From: Ruminococcus sp.
Lineage (GTDB): Bacteria; Bacillota; Clostridia; Oscillospirales; Ruminococcaceae
NCBI GenBank assembly: GCA_017529875.1
Contig: JAFXNC010000013.1
Location: 1 to 33,462, forward strand
Direction: 5' to 3'
Length of the DNA: 33,462 nt
Shown: piece by piece, positions 1-7,703 of the stretch
Numbering within the stretch: position 1 is the stretch's first letter
Layout: every line of letters starts with the position of its first letter
Notes under the pieces: generated by a model
What the model was told of the DNA's origin: nothing
The model's input: only the letters and a program-made list of their open reading frames with translations
Database searches by the model: none
Program-made: the position numbers and the translations under genes

Positions 1-1412
1 GAGTAGTTGCCTATGCCGGTAACGCGGACATAACCCTTGCCGACTTCGGTGTTGTTCTCATAGGTGATCCTGTAATCCTTGCCCTCGGAAAGCTCGGTGC
101 TGCCGTCCTTTACGGTGACTGCGGGGCAGAGGGGCTTGCCGGTATAGTTCTGTGCGGATATGGAGCTGACGCTCAGGGTGCCCACAGACTTTGAAAGGTT
201 GACCTGAACGGCCTTGCTGGTGCTGTTGCCGCAGGAATCGTATGCGTAGATATAGGTGTTGTACTCGCCCAGCTCGCTGTTGTGGTCGGAGGCCTTAACG
301 GTGAAGGTGGCGGTGTCGCCGCTGATCTTGCCGTTGGAGGCGGAGCTGCTTGCCCAGTCTGATGCCAGGTCATCGGTGGCGTTGTAGGAAGTCCAGGTGG
401 GGAACTTCACGGTCTTGATGCCGCTGTCGGAGCTGACCTTGCAGGTGACGGTATAACCGGAGGCGCTGACGTTGGATACCGATACGCCGCTGATAACGGG
501 AGCGGAGCGGCTGATGACTGTCTCAATGGTCTTGGAGGCGGTCTTGCCGGTCTTGCTGTATGCGGTAACGGCGGTCACATAGGTGCCCTCGGTGTACTCG
601 TAGTCGTAGAGCCTTACTGCCGAGAGAGCGTCAACGGAGGTGCCGGTCTTGTAGACGGTCTTGGTCTTGGCAGCGGCAGCGCCCTTGCTCTTGGGGTAGG
701 ACTTGAACTCGATCCTCTCGATGCCCACGGTATCGGTGGCTTTGACTCTGACGTTATAGCCGGCGGAGTTCACCGACTCGGCGGCGACGCTTGAGAGCTT
801 GATGACGCTGGTGGTGGGAGCGGGCTGCTCCAGCACGGGGTCGTCATCCTCGGGGACCTGAGAAACGGTCTTGGGCTTGCCGTCGATATAGAGGCGGTAG
901 AAGTAGTAGTCGTTTATGCCGATCTTGCGGTTGACGGTGCATACCAGATCGCCGGTAGCCCAGTCGTTCCACTTCCAGTTCTGCTCGATGAGGGTAACGG
1001 TGGAGTTGCTCACGTCCTTGACGATAGCCACGTGGGAGTAATCCTTGTCCTGAGCGATATCGCCGGGAATGGGATTTTTGACTGCCACCAGCTCTGCGGT
1101 GTGACCGTAGATCGGGTAATATACGCGGGGCTTGCCCTTGTAGTTGTTTATATCATACAGATTCACGCCGAAATGATAGTAATAGAAATTGTCGATATAA
1201 GCGGCGCAGGAATAGGGGCCTGACCACTCATAGTAGGTGGCGTATCTGGCGGAGACGCCCATGAAGGTATCTACGACCTGACCTGTGTAGGTGATCTTGA
1301 CGTTTTCCTGGGTAAGGCCGTTAGCGGCGGATGCGGTGATCGCCGGGAGCGTTGTGAGCAGCATCGCGGCGGCGCTGAACAGAGAGATTATCCGGGTCTT
1401 GAAGCTCTTCAT
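1..1412 (-). CDS. Secreted CHAP-domain protein with GBS-Bsp-like and Ig-like repeats (partial, C-terminus outside window)
   Basis: I translated this gene from the minus strand; it is open from ATG 1412 to the window edge (470 codons), so its C-terminus is missing. Residues 1-29 are a signal peptide (basic start, hydrophobic core, A-S-A cleavage site). Residues about 45-165 look like a CHAP amidase/peptidase: nucleophile-type Cys69 in YSCAAY, His127 in SHVAIV, then the typical IEQNW near 142-146. Two GBS-Bsp-like repeats follow (about 203-300 and 305-400), then a YTGKPL...DYRITYENN Ig-like repeat from about 415, of the same type as in the transglutaminase-like protein at 4792-6603. CHAP enzymes usually cut peptidoglycan amide bonds, so a cell-wall or surface role is inferred. 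A ribosome binding site (AAGGAAAGGA) precedes the start and a promoter lies at 1506-1534. The missing end could hold a cell-wall anchor or more repeats. Confidence 0.85.
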   Translation of the reverse strand, partial: MKSFKTRIISLFSAAAMLLTTLPAITASAANGLTQENVKITYTGQVVDTFMGVSARYATYYEWSGPYSCAAYIDNFYYYHFGVNLYDINNYKGKPRVYYPIYGHTAELVAVKNPIPGDIAQDKDYSHVAIVKDVSNSTVTLIEQNWKWNDWATGDLVCTVNRKIGINDYYFYRLYIDGKPKTVSQVPEDDDPVLEQPAPTTSVIKLSSVAAESVNSAGYNVRVKATDTVGIERIEFKSYPKSKGAAAAKTKTVYKTGTSVDALSAVRLYDYEYTEGTYVTAVTAYSKTGKTASKTIETVISRSAPVISGVSVSNVSASGYTVTCKVSSDSGIKTVKFPTWTSYNATDDLASDWASSSASNGKISGDTATFTVKASDHNSELGEYNTYIYAYDSCGNSTSKAVQVNLSKSVGTLSVSSISAQNYTGKPLCPAVTVKDGSTELSEGKDYRITYENNTEVGKGYVRVTGIGNY

Positions 1413-1505
1413 TACTGATCCTTTCCTTTATAGAATGACTTGGGCTCCGGGGAGCTTTGGGTTTGCCGGCGGTATGAACGTCCCCCGCCGACGGCGATTG
1501 AATAC

Positions 1506-1534
1506 ATCTTATCATATATATTACAAAATAGCAA
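1506..1534 (-). promoter_or_regulatory. Probable promoter of the CHAP-protein gene
   Basis: On the minus strand a TTGCTA -35 element (1529-1534) is separated by 17 bp from a TAAGAT -10 element (1506-1511), about 95 bp upstream of the start codon. The spacer is AT-rich. This is a sigma-A-like match and is otherwise unverified. Confidence 0.45.
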
Positions 1535-1838
1535 CAGCATCAGACCCATTTCTCCGTTTTTCACAAACAAGATTGGGTAAAATGTACAATAAAAGTCCCT
1601 TTTCCGTGCAATTTGAGCTCGTTAAAAGAACTAACATTCTGCATCAAGTACTGAAATCTGTACTTGCATCATTGGCAGAACGGAGCGGATTATTCAGTAT
1701 TTCCGCAGTTTTACGAAAATTTATCCTTTCGGTGAAAATGTTAACGGGATTCAGGTTACAACGTATTACAGGACGTAGTACCAATTGTAATGATTCTGTA
1801 AACATTGGCCGGCGGCCTATATACTGTGGTTCGGATTT

Positions 1839-2166
1839 CGGCCGCATACGATATATCGTGTCAACAGCGCCGGTGAGGAAGAAAGATACCCCAAAGCGAC
1901 CCGCGATCAGGATTTCTCACTTCTGCAAGACCACCCGCCCTGATAACCATTTACCCACCGGAGCTTCCCACCATGCCCTGCCCGCCGTCCGACCAGTGGT
2001 TGTCAGAACGGCCGCATACGATATATCGTGCCACCAGCACCGGCGAGGAAGAAAGATACCCCAAAGCGACCCGCGATCAGGATTTCTCACTCCTGCAAGA
2101 CCACCCACCCTGATAACCAGTTACCCCCCGGAGCTTACACCAAAGCCCCGCCCGCCGTCGAACCAA
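1839..2166 (+). repeat. Two imperfect direct repeats, period 170 bp, each with palindrome ACGATATATCGT
   Basis: Copy 1 runs from about 1839 to 1996 and copy 2 from about 2009 to 2166. They match at roughly 90% by eye, including an unbroken stretch around GAAGAAAGATACCCCAAAG. Each begins with GGCCGCAT followed by the perfect 12-bp palindrome ACGATATATCGT (1848-1859 and 2018-2029). A degenerate third copy of the palindrome (GTGATATATCGT, 2227-2238) lies inside the promoter of the C11 protease gene. No gene product is visible in the repeat. A duplicated regulatory region is the simplest reading. Confidence 0.8.
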
Positions 2167-2216
2167 GTGAATAGCACGGCACAGGTGAGGCAAAAGGCGG
2201 CATTAAAAAAGAAGGC

Positions 2217-2245
2217 TTGACATACTGTGATATATCGTGTAAAAT
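2217..2245 (+). promoter_or_regulatory. Promoter of the C11 protease gene with an operator-like half palindrome in the spacer
   Basis: TTGACA (2217-2222) and TAAAAT (2240-2245) are separated by exactly 17 bp. The spacer contains GTGATATATCGT, which keeps the right half of the palindrome found twice upstream. A protein binding the motif would block RNA polymerase, so repression is the likely mode; that is inference. Confidence 0.8.
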
Positions 2246-2282
2246 GAATGTGTATATTAATCTGTATTCGGAGGGATCAGAT

Positions 2283-4676
2283 ATGGAACATAACAAAAAG
2301 CCCCGGGCAAGGGAAAAATTCCTCGCCGAGGGGGACGGCAATGCCTATAAACACGGCGACGGCCTTGACTCAGGCCCCGTCAGCTCAAAGGACGGCTACG
2401 CCGACCGGAAAAAGGAGGACGCCTCCCCCGTCAGAGCCTCAGAGGGCGACGGCGGCGGCGCTGCTGCTATCGGCCTCGGGATGCTGGGCAAGCTCAAACG
2501 CAAGCACATCATCATAGCCGCCGCAGTGCTGGTTCCCATACTCATCGTGGGCGTGATAGTGTTTATCAAAATGGGCGGTACCAGCGCTATCAGCTCCCTC
2601 GTGGGGGGCGACACTCTCCCCCAGAACTTCGCAGGGGACTCCACCGGCGGCTACTCGCAGAACTCTGCCATAGACGCCGATACTACCGTAGCCTCCGGCT
2701 CCCGCGCCAAGTATACGGCGGTCAAGGGCGGCGGCAAGGACAAGGTCACTGTCATGGTCTATATGTGCGGCACCGACCTTGAATCCAAGCACAGCATGGC
2801 TACCAGCGACCTTAACGAAATGGCTCAGGCTGACCTGGGCTCAAACGTGAACATCATCGTGTACACCGGCGGCTGCAAGAACTGGAAGACCCAGGGCATC
2901 AGCAACTCGGTGAGCCAGATCTACCAGGTGCAGAAGGGCGGCTTACAGCAGCTCGTGGCTGACGACGGCGACAGGTCCATGGTGGATCCCGCCACCCTGA
3001 CACGGTTCATCAAGTACTGCAAGGACAACTTCCCTGCCGACCGGAACGATCTTATCCTGTGGGATCACGGCGGCGGCTCCGTCACCGGCTACGGCTATGA
3101 CGAGCGCAACTCCCGCAAGGGCTCCATGAGCCTTGACGGCATCAACCGAGCACTTAACGACGCCGGGGTGAAGTTCGATTTCGTGGGCTTCGACGCCTGC
3201 CTTATGGCGACTGCCGAGACCGCGCTTATGCTCAACTCCCACGCCGACTACATGGTAGCCTCCGAGGAGACCGAGCCCGGCATCGGCTGGTACTACACCA
3301 ACTGGCTCAACAAGCTGGCAAAGAACACCTCCATGTCCACGGTGGAGATCGGCAAGAACATCGTTGACGACTTCGTTGACACCTGCGCCGCCAAGTGCCG
3401 GGGTCAGCAGACCACCCTTTCGGTCATCGACCTGGCGGAGTTCTCCAACACCGTACCCTCGAAGCTGTCGGCCTTCTCCAAGTCGGTCAGCGGCCTCATC
3501 GAGAACAAGGACTATCAGAAGGTCTCCGACGCCAGATACGCCACCCGGGAATTTGCCCGCAGCTCCAAGATTGATCAGGTGGACTTCGTGAACCTGGCTG
3601 AAAATCTGGGCACCGAGGAGGGCAAGGCGCTTGCCGAGGCCATGAAGAAGGCTGTCAAGTACAATCGCACCTCCTCCAACATGACCAACGCTTACGGCGT
3701 TTCCATCTACTTCCCCTATCAGAGAGCCTCTATGGTTGACTCGGCCTGCTCCACTTACAGCTCTATCGGCATGGATCAGGAATACTCCAAGTGCATAAAG
3801 CAGTTCGCCAAGCTGGAGACCAGCGGACAGATCGCTGCTCAGGGCACCGCATCCCCGCTCTCGGCGCTGTTCGGCGGCGGTTCGGCGGGCTCGTCGGGCG
3901 ACTCCAACGTCATCGCTTCCCTGCTGCAGGGCTTTCTTGGAGGCTCCAACAAGAGCATCACCGGCCTTGACGAGACCAACACGGCCTTTATGAAGGACTT
4001 AGACGAGTCCCAGACCTCGGAATACCTGGCTGCCAACTACTTCAACACCACCGACCTCAACTGGCAGACCTTAGACGATCAGTACTATCTGGACATTCCT
4101 GCGGAGCAGTGGAAATACGTCCACAGCCTGGATCTGAATATGTTCCTGGACGACGGCGCGGGCTACATCGACCTGGGCACCGACAACGTGTACAAGTTCG
4201 ACGGCGACAAGCTCATAGCCGACACCTCTGCAAACTGGCTGTCCATAAACGGTCAGACCGTGGCCTACACCCATACCGATACCGTTGAGGACGGCATCAG
4301 ATACATGATCTCGGGCTATGTTCCGGCGCTGCTCAACGACGAGCGGGTGAAGCTGCTGCTCATGTTCGACACCGAGCATCCCGACGGCTACATCACCGGC
4401 GCGGTTTACGACTATCAGAACGACGAGACCGACACGGTAGCCAAGAGCATGATCGGCCTTGAGGAAGGCGACAAGTTACAGTTCATCTGCGACTACTACA
4501 CCTACGATCAGGTATATCAGAACACCTACCTTCTGGGCGACCCCGTCACCGTCACCGCCGACATGGAGATCAAGAACCGCTCCGTAGGCGAGAACGCCAA
4601 GCTTTCCCTGACCTACCGATTCACCGATATCTACAATCAGACCTACTGGACAGACGCGATAAAGGTCGGAGCGTGA
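2283..4676 (+). CDS. Membrane-anchored clostripain-family (C11) cysteine peptidase
   Basis: The start chosen is ATG 2283, preceded by GGAGGG at 2270-2275; an upstream in-frame ATG falls inside the promoter and is rejected. The product is 797 residues. Residues 1-74 are charged and Gly-rich, 75-96 form one membrane helix, and a low-complexity Ser/Gly linker follows. The C11 catalytic domain runs from about 153 to 510: it opens with VTVMVYMCGTDLE, His262 sits in WDHGGG and Cys306 in GFDACLM, the two family catalytic residues. The rest (to 797) is a beta-rich extension of unknown role. Family members are activated by self-cleavage and prefer Arg or Lys at the cut site; specificity here is not readable. 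The topology suggests an extracytoplasmic protease held by an N-terminal anchor. It is transcribed convergently with the transglutaminase-like gene. Confidence 0.92.
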   Translation: MEHNKKPRAREKFLAEGDGNAYKHGDGLDSGPVSSKDGYADRKKEDASPVRASEGDGGGAAAIGLGMLGKLKRKHIIIAAAVLVPILIVGVIVFIKMGGTSAISSLVGGDTLPQNFAGDSTGGYSQNSAIDADTTVASGSRAKYTAVKGGGKDKVTVMVYMCGTDLESKHSMATSDLNEMAQADLGSNVNIIVYTGGCKNWKTQGISNSVSQIYQVQKGGLQQLVADDGDRSMVDPATLTRFIKYCKDNFPADRNDLILWDHGGGSVTGYGYDERNSRKGSMSLDGINRALNDAGVKFDFVGFDACLMATAETALMLNSHADYMVASEETEPGIGWYYTNWLNKLAKNTSMSTVEIGKNIVDDFVDTCAAKCRGQQTTLSVIDLAEFSNTVPSKLSAFSKSVSGLIENKDYQKVSDARYATREFARSSKIDQVDFVNLAENLGTEEGKALAEAMKKAVKYNRTSSNMTNAYGVSIYFPYQRASMVDSACSTYSSIGMDQEYSKCIKQFAKLETSGQIAAQGTASPLSALFGGGSAGSSGDSNVIASLLQGFLGGSNKSITGLDETNTAFMKDLDESQTSEYLAANYFNTTDLNWQTLDDQYYLDIPAEQWKYVHSLDLNMFLDDGAGYIDLGTDNVYKFDGDKLIADTSANWLSINGQTVAYTHTDTVEDGIRYMISGYVPALLNDERVKLLLMFDTEHPDGYITGAVYDYQNDETDTVAKSMIGLEEGDKLQFICDYYTYDQVYQNTYLLGDPVTVTADMEIKNRSVGENAKLSLTYRFTDIYNQTYWTDAIKVGA

Positions 4677-4719
4677 GCAATGCACAGCGGGGCTGCACAG
4701 CTTAAAAAAAGAACGAAAT

Positions 4720-4766
4720 GCGCAAAATGGGTATTCCCCCCGGGCGGGGGAATACCCATTTTGCGC
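4720..4766. terminator. Perfect 21-bp inverted repeat between convergent genes
   Basis: Arms 4720-4740 and 4746-4766 are perfectly complementary around a 5-base loop (CGGGC). On the minus strand the stem is followed within a few bases by a T-rich run, so it can end the transglutaminase-like transcript; on the plus strand no T-run follows, although a strong stem may still stop transcription of the protease gene. Its sequence resembles the hairpin at 22702-22748. Confidence 0.7.
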
Positions 4767-4791
4767 TGAAAGCTGTTTGTGCATTGAATGA

Positions 4792-6603
4792 TCAGTCTGC
4801 CTCGTACTTGCTCATGTCCCAAACGAAGCTTCTGATGGTCTTGACCTGCTTGGAGGTGAAGTCTGCGAAGCCCTGGGGGTATACTACGAAGGAGGTGGAG
4901 TCAAGGTAGCGCCAGCCATTGGGGGTCTTGTAGGCGTTCCAGTTGTGCTCGCCGGAGGTGCTCCTGCCCTCGATGATGATGTGCTGATAGCCCGCGTGCT
5001 CCAGCAGCAGGTCGCAGACTGCGGCGTGCTGGTAGCAGGCGCCAAACATGGTGGTGAGAGCCTCGGCGGCGGTGTCGTCTCTGGTGCCGGTGGGGGCAGC
5101 GGAGGCGCGGTAGTATACCTTGGTGATAGAGTAGTTCATGATCGCCGAGGGGGTGGTGCCGATGTCGAAGATGATATCGTCGGCCCTGATGCCCACGGTG
5201 GAGGCGGTGAGCCTGCCGGTGACGTTGGCGGTAACACCGAAGGCCTTGTTATAGAGCCAGCCCACGCTGCCGTTGACGCTGACCTTGTACCAGCGTCCGC
5301 TCTGAGTCAGGATCTCAGCCTTGGAGCCTGCCGCTACTGTACCGAGAGATGTGGGCGAGAAAGCGGCATTGGCGTAGAGCTGCGCATTGGCGGTGGTGGT
5401 CTTGTAGTCGGCGACCTTGGTGTAGACCGACTTCACGGCGCTGTAATTGCCGTAGCGGGTGGAGTTGACGGTGCCGTCCTTGGTGATGAAGGAGCGCACC
5501 TTGACGTACCAGGTCTCGCCCACTGCGGGGACTTTGGAGAAGCGCTCTGTGAGGTCGTTGAGATCGGTGGAGGTGTAGCTGTGGACGTTATCCGAGAAAT
5601 CGGAGGTGGTGCTGTAAAGCACCTGATAGCCCACTGCGCCTGCGGTGGCACGCTTCCAGCTGAGCCTGAAGGCGCCGTTCTCGCCGGTGAGGGAGGTTAT
5701 CTCGTTTTGCTCCGGCTTGACGTAGAAGGTCTTGATATAGCTGCCTCTGTAAGGACCCTTGCAGGTGACTACGATACGCGCCTCGCCCACGTTGATGTTG
5801 TTGGCGTAGGTGACGGAGTAGTACTGGGCGGGGATGAGGCTGCCCTTGACGTCATAGGCCTTGACGGAGGGCTTGCGCTGCCCGCCGGTGTAGGTGTAGG
5901 AGATGTAGGGTATGGACACCTTGTTGATGTCCAGAGCGGCGGTGATGCTCTTGACGGCGCTGTAATAGCCGTAGCGGGTGGAAGACACGTCACCGTCCCT
6001 GGTCACGAAGGAACGGACCTTGACGTACCAGGTCTCTCCTGCCTTTGGGACGTTGGTGAGGTTGACGTAGGTGCGGGAGGTGCTCTTTATAGTAGTGCTG
6101 TGGTAGGTGGAGAAGGAGCTGTCCTGGCTGTAAAGCACCTGATATGCCAGAGCGTCGGGATCCTCGTTCCACTCCACCCTGATAGCGCCGTTGCCGGTAT
6201 GGAGGGCGGTGATGGAGTTCTTCTTCGGTCTTATCATGAAGGTCTTGGAAATCCCTCCGGAGTACTTGCCGGTGCCGGTGATGACGGCGGTGGCCGCGCC
6301 GGGTTTCATATTATTCTGATAGGAGACGGTGTAGTCAACGCCCTTGACCAGCTTCACGCCGCCGTCGGTGACGGTGATGAGATCCTTGCCGTTGTAGCTG
6401 TCGGGGGTTATGGCGCTGCCGGTGTAGTTGAAGGTACTCTGGCTCATGCTCACGGTGCAGGAGGCCAGCTTTCCGCTGCCGTCAGCGGCATATACCGTCT
6501 GAGTGCTCTGTGTGAGAGGGCTGTCTGCCGGGAGAGCCATGCCCGCCAGCGCCATGCCTGCCGCCGCAGCCGCGGTGAGCAGGGACTTGAATAGGATATT
6601 CAT
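4792..6603 (-). CDS. Secreted transglutaminase-like protein with Ig-like, fibronectin-III-like and SH3 domains
   Basis: The start is ATG 6603, with GGAGGAAAG just upstream; a longer in-frame start at 6675 lacks a site and would bury the signal peptide. The 603-residue product has a signal peptide (1 to about 40, ending VYAAD). It then alternates Ig-like repeats (about 55-125, 230-297) with fibronectin-III-like modules (about 127-222, 299-393), both holding TWYVKVRSF. A bacterial SH3-like domain (about 400-458) follows, then a transglutaminase-like domain (about 470-590) with Cys523, His553 and Asp568 in the expected order and spacing. Bacterial members may be peptidases or crosslinking enzymes; which applies here cannot be told. 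SH3 suggests cell-wall binding. The Ig-like repeats match those of the CHAP protein, so both may belong to one surface programme. Confidence 0.88.
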   Translation of the reverse strand: MNILFKSLLTAAAAAGMALAGMALPADSPLTQSTQTVYAADGSGKLASCTVSMSQSTFNYTGSAITPDSYNGKDLITVTDGGVKLVKGVDYTVSYQNNMKPGAATAVITGTGKYSGGISKTFMIRPKKNSITALHTGNGAIRVEWNEDPDALAYQVLYSQDSSFSTYHSTTIKSTSRTYVNLTNVPKAGETWYVKVRSFVTRDGDVSSTRYGYYSAVKSITAALDINKVSIPYISYTYTGGQRKPSVKAYDVKGSLIPAQYYSVTYANNINVGEARIVVTCKGPYRGSYIKTFYVKPEQNEITSLTGENGAFRLSWKRATAGAVGYQVLYSTTSDFSDNVHSYTSTDLNDLTERFSKVPAVGETWYVKVRSFITKDGTVNSTRYGNYSAVKSVYTKVADYKTTTANAQLYANAAFSPTSLGTVAAGSKAEILTQSGRWYKVSVNGSVGWLYNKAFGVTANVTGRLTASTVGIRADDIIFDIGTTPSAIMNYSITKVYYRASAAPTGTRDDTAAEALTTMFGACYQHAAVCDLLLEHAGYQHIIIEGRSTSGEHNWNAYKTPNGWRYLDSTSFVVYPQGFADFTSKQVKTIRSFVWDMSKYEAD

Positions 6604-6717
6604 TTTCTTTCCTCCGTTATTTATATTGATATTTCTTTGTGGATCGCTTGCGGTGGTTTTCCGCCGGATGTTCAATTCTTTTCTCCCATTTTACAAAAGT
6701 GTCCTGCTAAAAATAAC

Positions 6718-6747
6718 ATTTTATCTTATCAGCAGCACAAGAGTAAA
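6718..6747 (-). promoter_or_regulatory. Possible promoter of the transglutaminase-like gene
   Basis: On the minus strand TTTACT (6742-6747) and TAAAAT (6718-6723) are 18 bp apart, about 115 bp before the start codon. It is the best match between the two leftward genes, but weak. Read-through from the membrane-protein gene upstream is also possible. Confidence 0.35.
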
Positions 6748-6755
6748 AAAGGGAC

Positions 6756-7508
6756 TTACTTTTTAACTGCCGCAAACATGATCTTGCCTATGACGAACAT
6801 CGCCGCCGAGGCTATGGCGAAGATCAGCGCGAAGGTGTTGACCTCCTCATGCCAGCGCATAACGATCACTACCGTGTCCAGCACCGCCATGATCACCACC
6901 GGGACGATCAGCAGCAGGTCTTCCGCCTCGCCGATGAATACCAGCCTCATCATATAGGTGAAGCACCATACCAGCACCAGCGCGGTTATCGCCGAGAGGA
7001 TGTGAAACAGCGTGGCGTGCTCGATGTTGGAGTGGTACATTACCGGTATCGACATGGAGAACACCGTCAGGTAGGCCAGGGAATACCAGAGCTTCAGCTT
7101 GCTGTCGGCGGTGGGAGCGGTTTCAACGGTCCTCAGCACCATTGCCAGTATCAGGGCGCCGTATGCGCCGAACTGCAGCGGCGCTATGGTGTACTCGCTG
7201 TGCACCATGCCTCCCACCAGCAGGACGCCGGCGGTTATGGAAAGCTTGCTGTAATCGGGCACCACGGAGCTGTCAAACAGCGACCGCAGGAAATCCCGGT
7301 TTATCACGAACAGCAGCACAAGGGTGGCAAGGAGCGAACAGCAGGTCAGCACGTTCACATAGGAATCGAAGCCCGAGGACAGCAATCCCTTGTTTCCCAC
7401 ATATACGACCCGCGCCATGCTCTGGACTCTTTCGGCAAACAGGATAATGAAATACAGCATTATCAGCCATGATATGGCAACGCTCATTTTATGCTCACTC
7501 TTTTCCAT
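6756..7508 (-). CDS. Polytopic membrane protein of unknown function
   Basis: The start chosen is ATG 7508, six bases after GGAGGA; an ATG at 7514 directly abuts that site and is less likely. The product has 250 residues, mostly hydrophobic, with seven or eight candidate membrane helices and short charged loops. I recognise no catalytic or transport motif and no domain family. It lies just upstream of, and on the same strand as, the transglutaminase-like gene (152 bp apart). It could be co-transcribed but need not be. Confidence 0.75.
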   Translation of the reverse strand: MEKSEHKMSVAISWLIMLYFIILFAERVQSMARVVYVGNKGLLSSGFDSYVNVLTCCSLLATLVLLFVINRDFLRSLFDSSVVPDYSKLSITAGVLLVGGMVHSEYTIAPLQFGAYGALILAMVLRTVETAPTADSKLKLWYSLAYLTVFSMSIPVMYHSNIEHATLFHILSAITALVLVWCFTYMMRLVFIGEAEDLLLIVPVVIMAVLDTVVIVMRWHEEVNTFALIFAIASAAMFVIGKIMFAAVKK

Positions 7509-7545
7509 GTTCATTCCTCCGGTCTTATCGGAATTTTATAATCAT

Positions 7546-7574
7546 ATCATATCACATACACGGTGAAATGTCAA
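7546..7574 (-). promoter_or_regulatory. Promoter of the membrane-protein gene
   Basis: On the minus strand TTGACA (7569-7574) is followed after exactly 17 bp by TATGAT (7546-7551), about 38 bp upstream of the start codon. This is a near-consensus sigma-A promoter. Confidence 0.8.
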
Positions 7575-7623
7575 TCTCAGAGGGGGTGATTTCTTAATAA
7601 TATGTAAATTTTATTTATATTTC

Positions 7624-7652
7624 TTGTGCTTTTCACAATTTTGCTATACAAT
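7624..7652 (+). promoter_or_regulatory. Promoter of the phosphatase-STAS operon
   Basis: TTGTGC (7624-7629) and TACAAT (7647-7652) are 17 bp apart in an AT-rich stretch, about 50 bp before the start. It is divergent from the membrane-protein promoter. Confidence 0.6.
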
Positions 7653-7703
7653 ATATAAATGGAGCAGTATGCCCTCTAAGGACACACAGCGGAGGTGGTC
7701 TGA

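Larger units (their letters stand above)
1413..2216. other. Non-coding region between divergent surface-protein genes
   Basis: About 800 bp separate the CHAP gene (leftward) from the C11 protease gene (rightward). The open frames across it have no ribosome binding site, recognisable domain or plausible codon use. The left half is AT-rich and holds the CHAP promoter; the right half is GC-richer and holds the two long direct repeats described separately. Confidence 0.7.

Noticed and set aside
1291..2220. A 309-codon open frame across the upstream region and the repeats
   Set aside because: It overlaps the start of the CHAP gene on the other strand, has no ribosome binding site, reads through the long repeats and gives Pro/Arg-rich sequence without any domain.
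2217..2282. An earlier start for the C11 protease at 2217
   Set aside because: The codon lies at the -35 box of the gene's own promoter, while ATG 2283 has GGAGGG at a proper distance.
4945..6594. A 549-codon plus-strand frame opposite the transglutaminase-like gene
   Set aside because: It is a mirror of the real gene: Gly/Val/Asp/Ala-rich, no domain, no ribosome site, and the opposite strand has signal peptide, repeats and catalytic triad.
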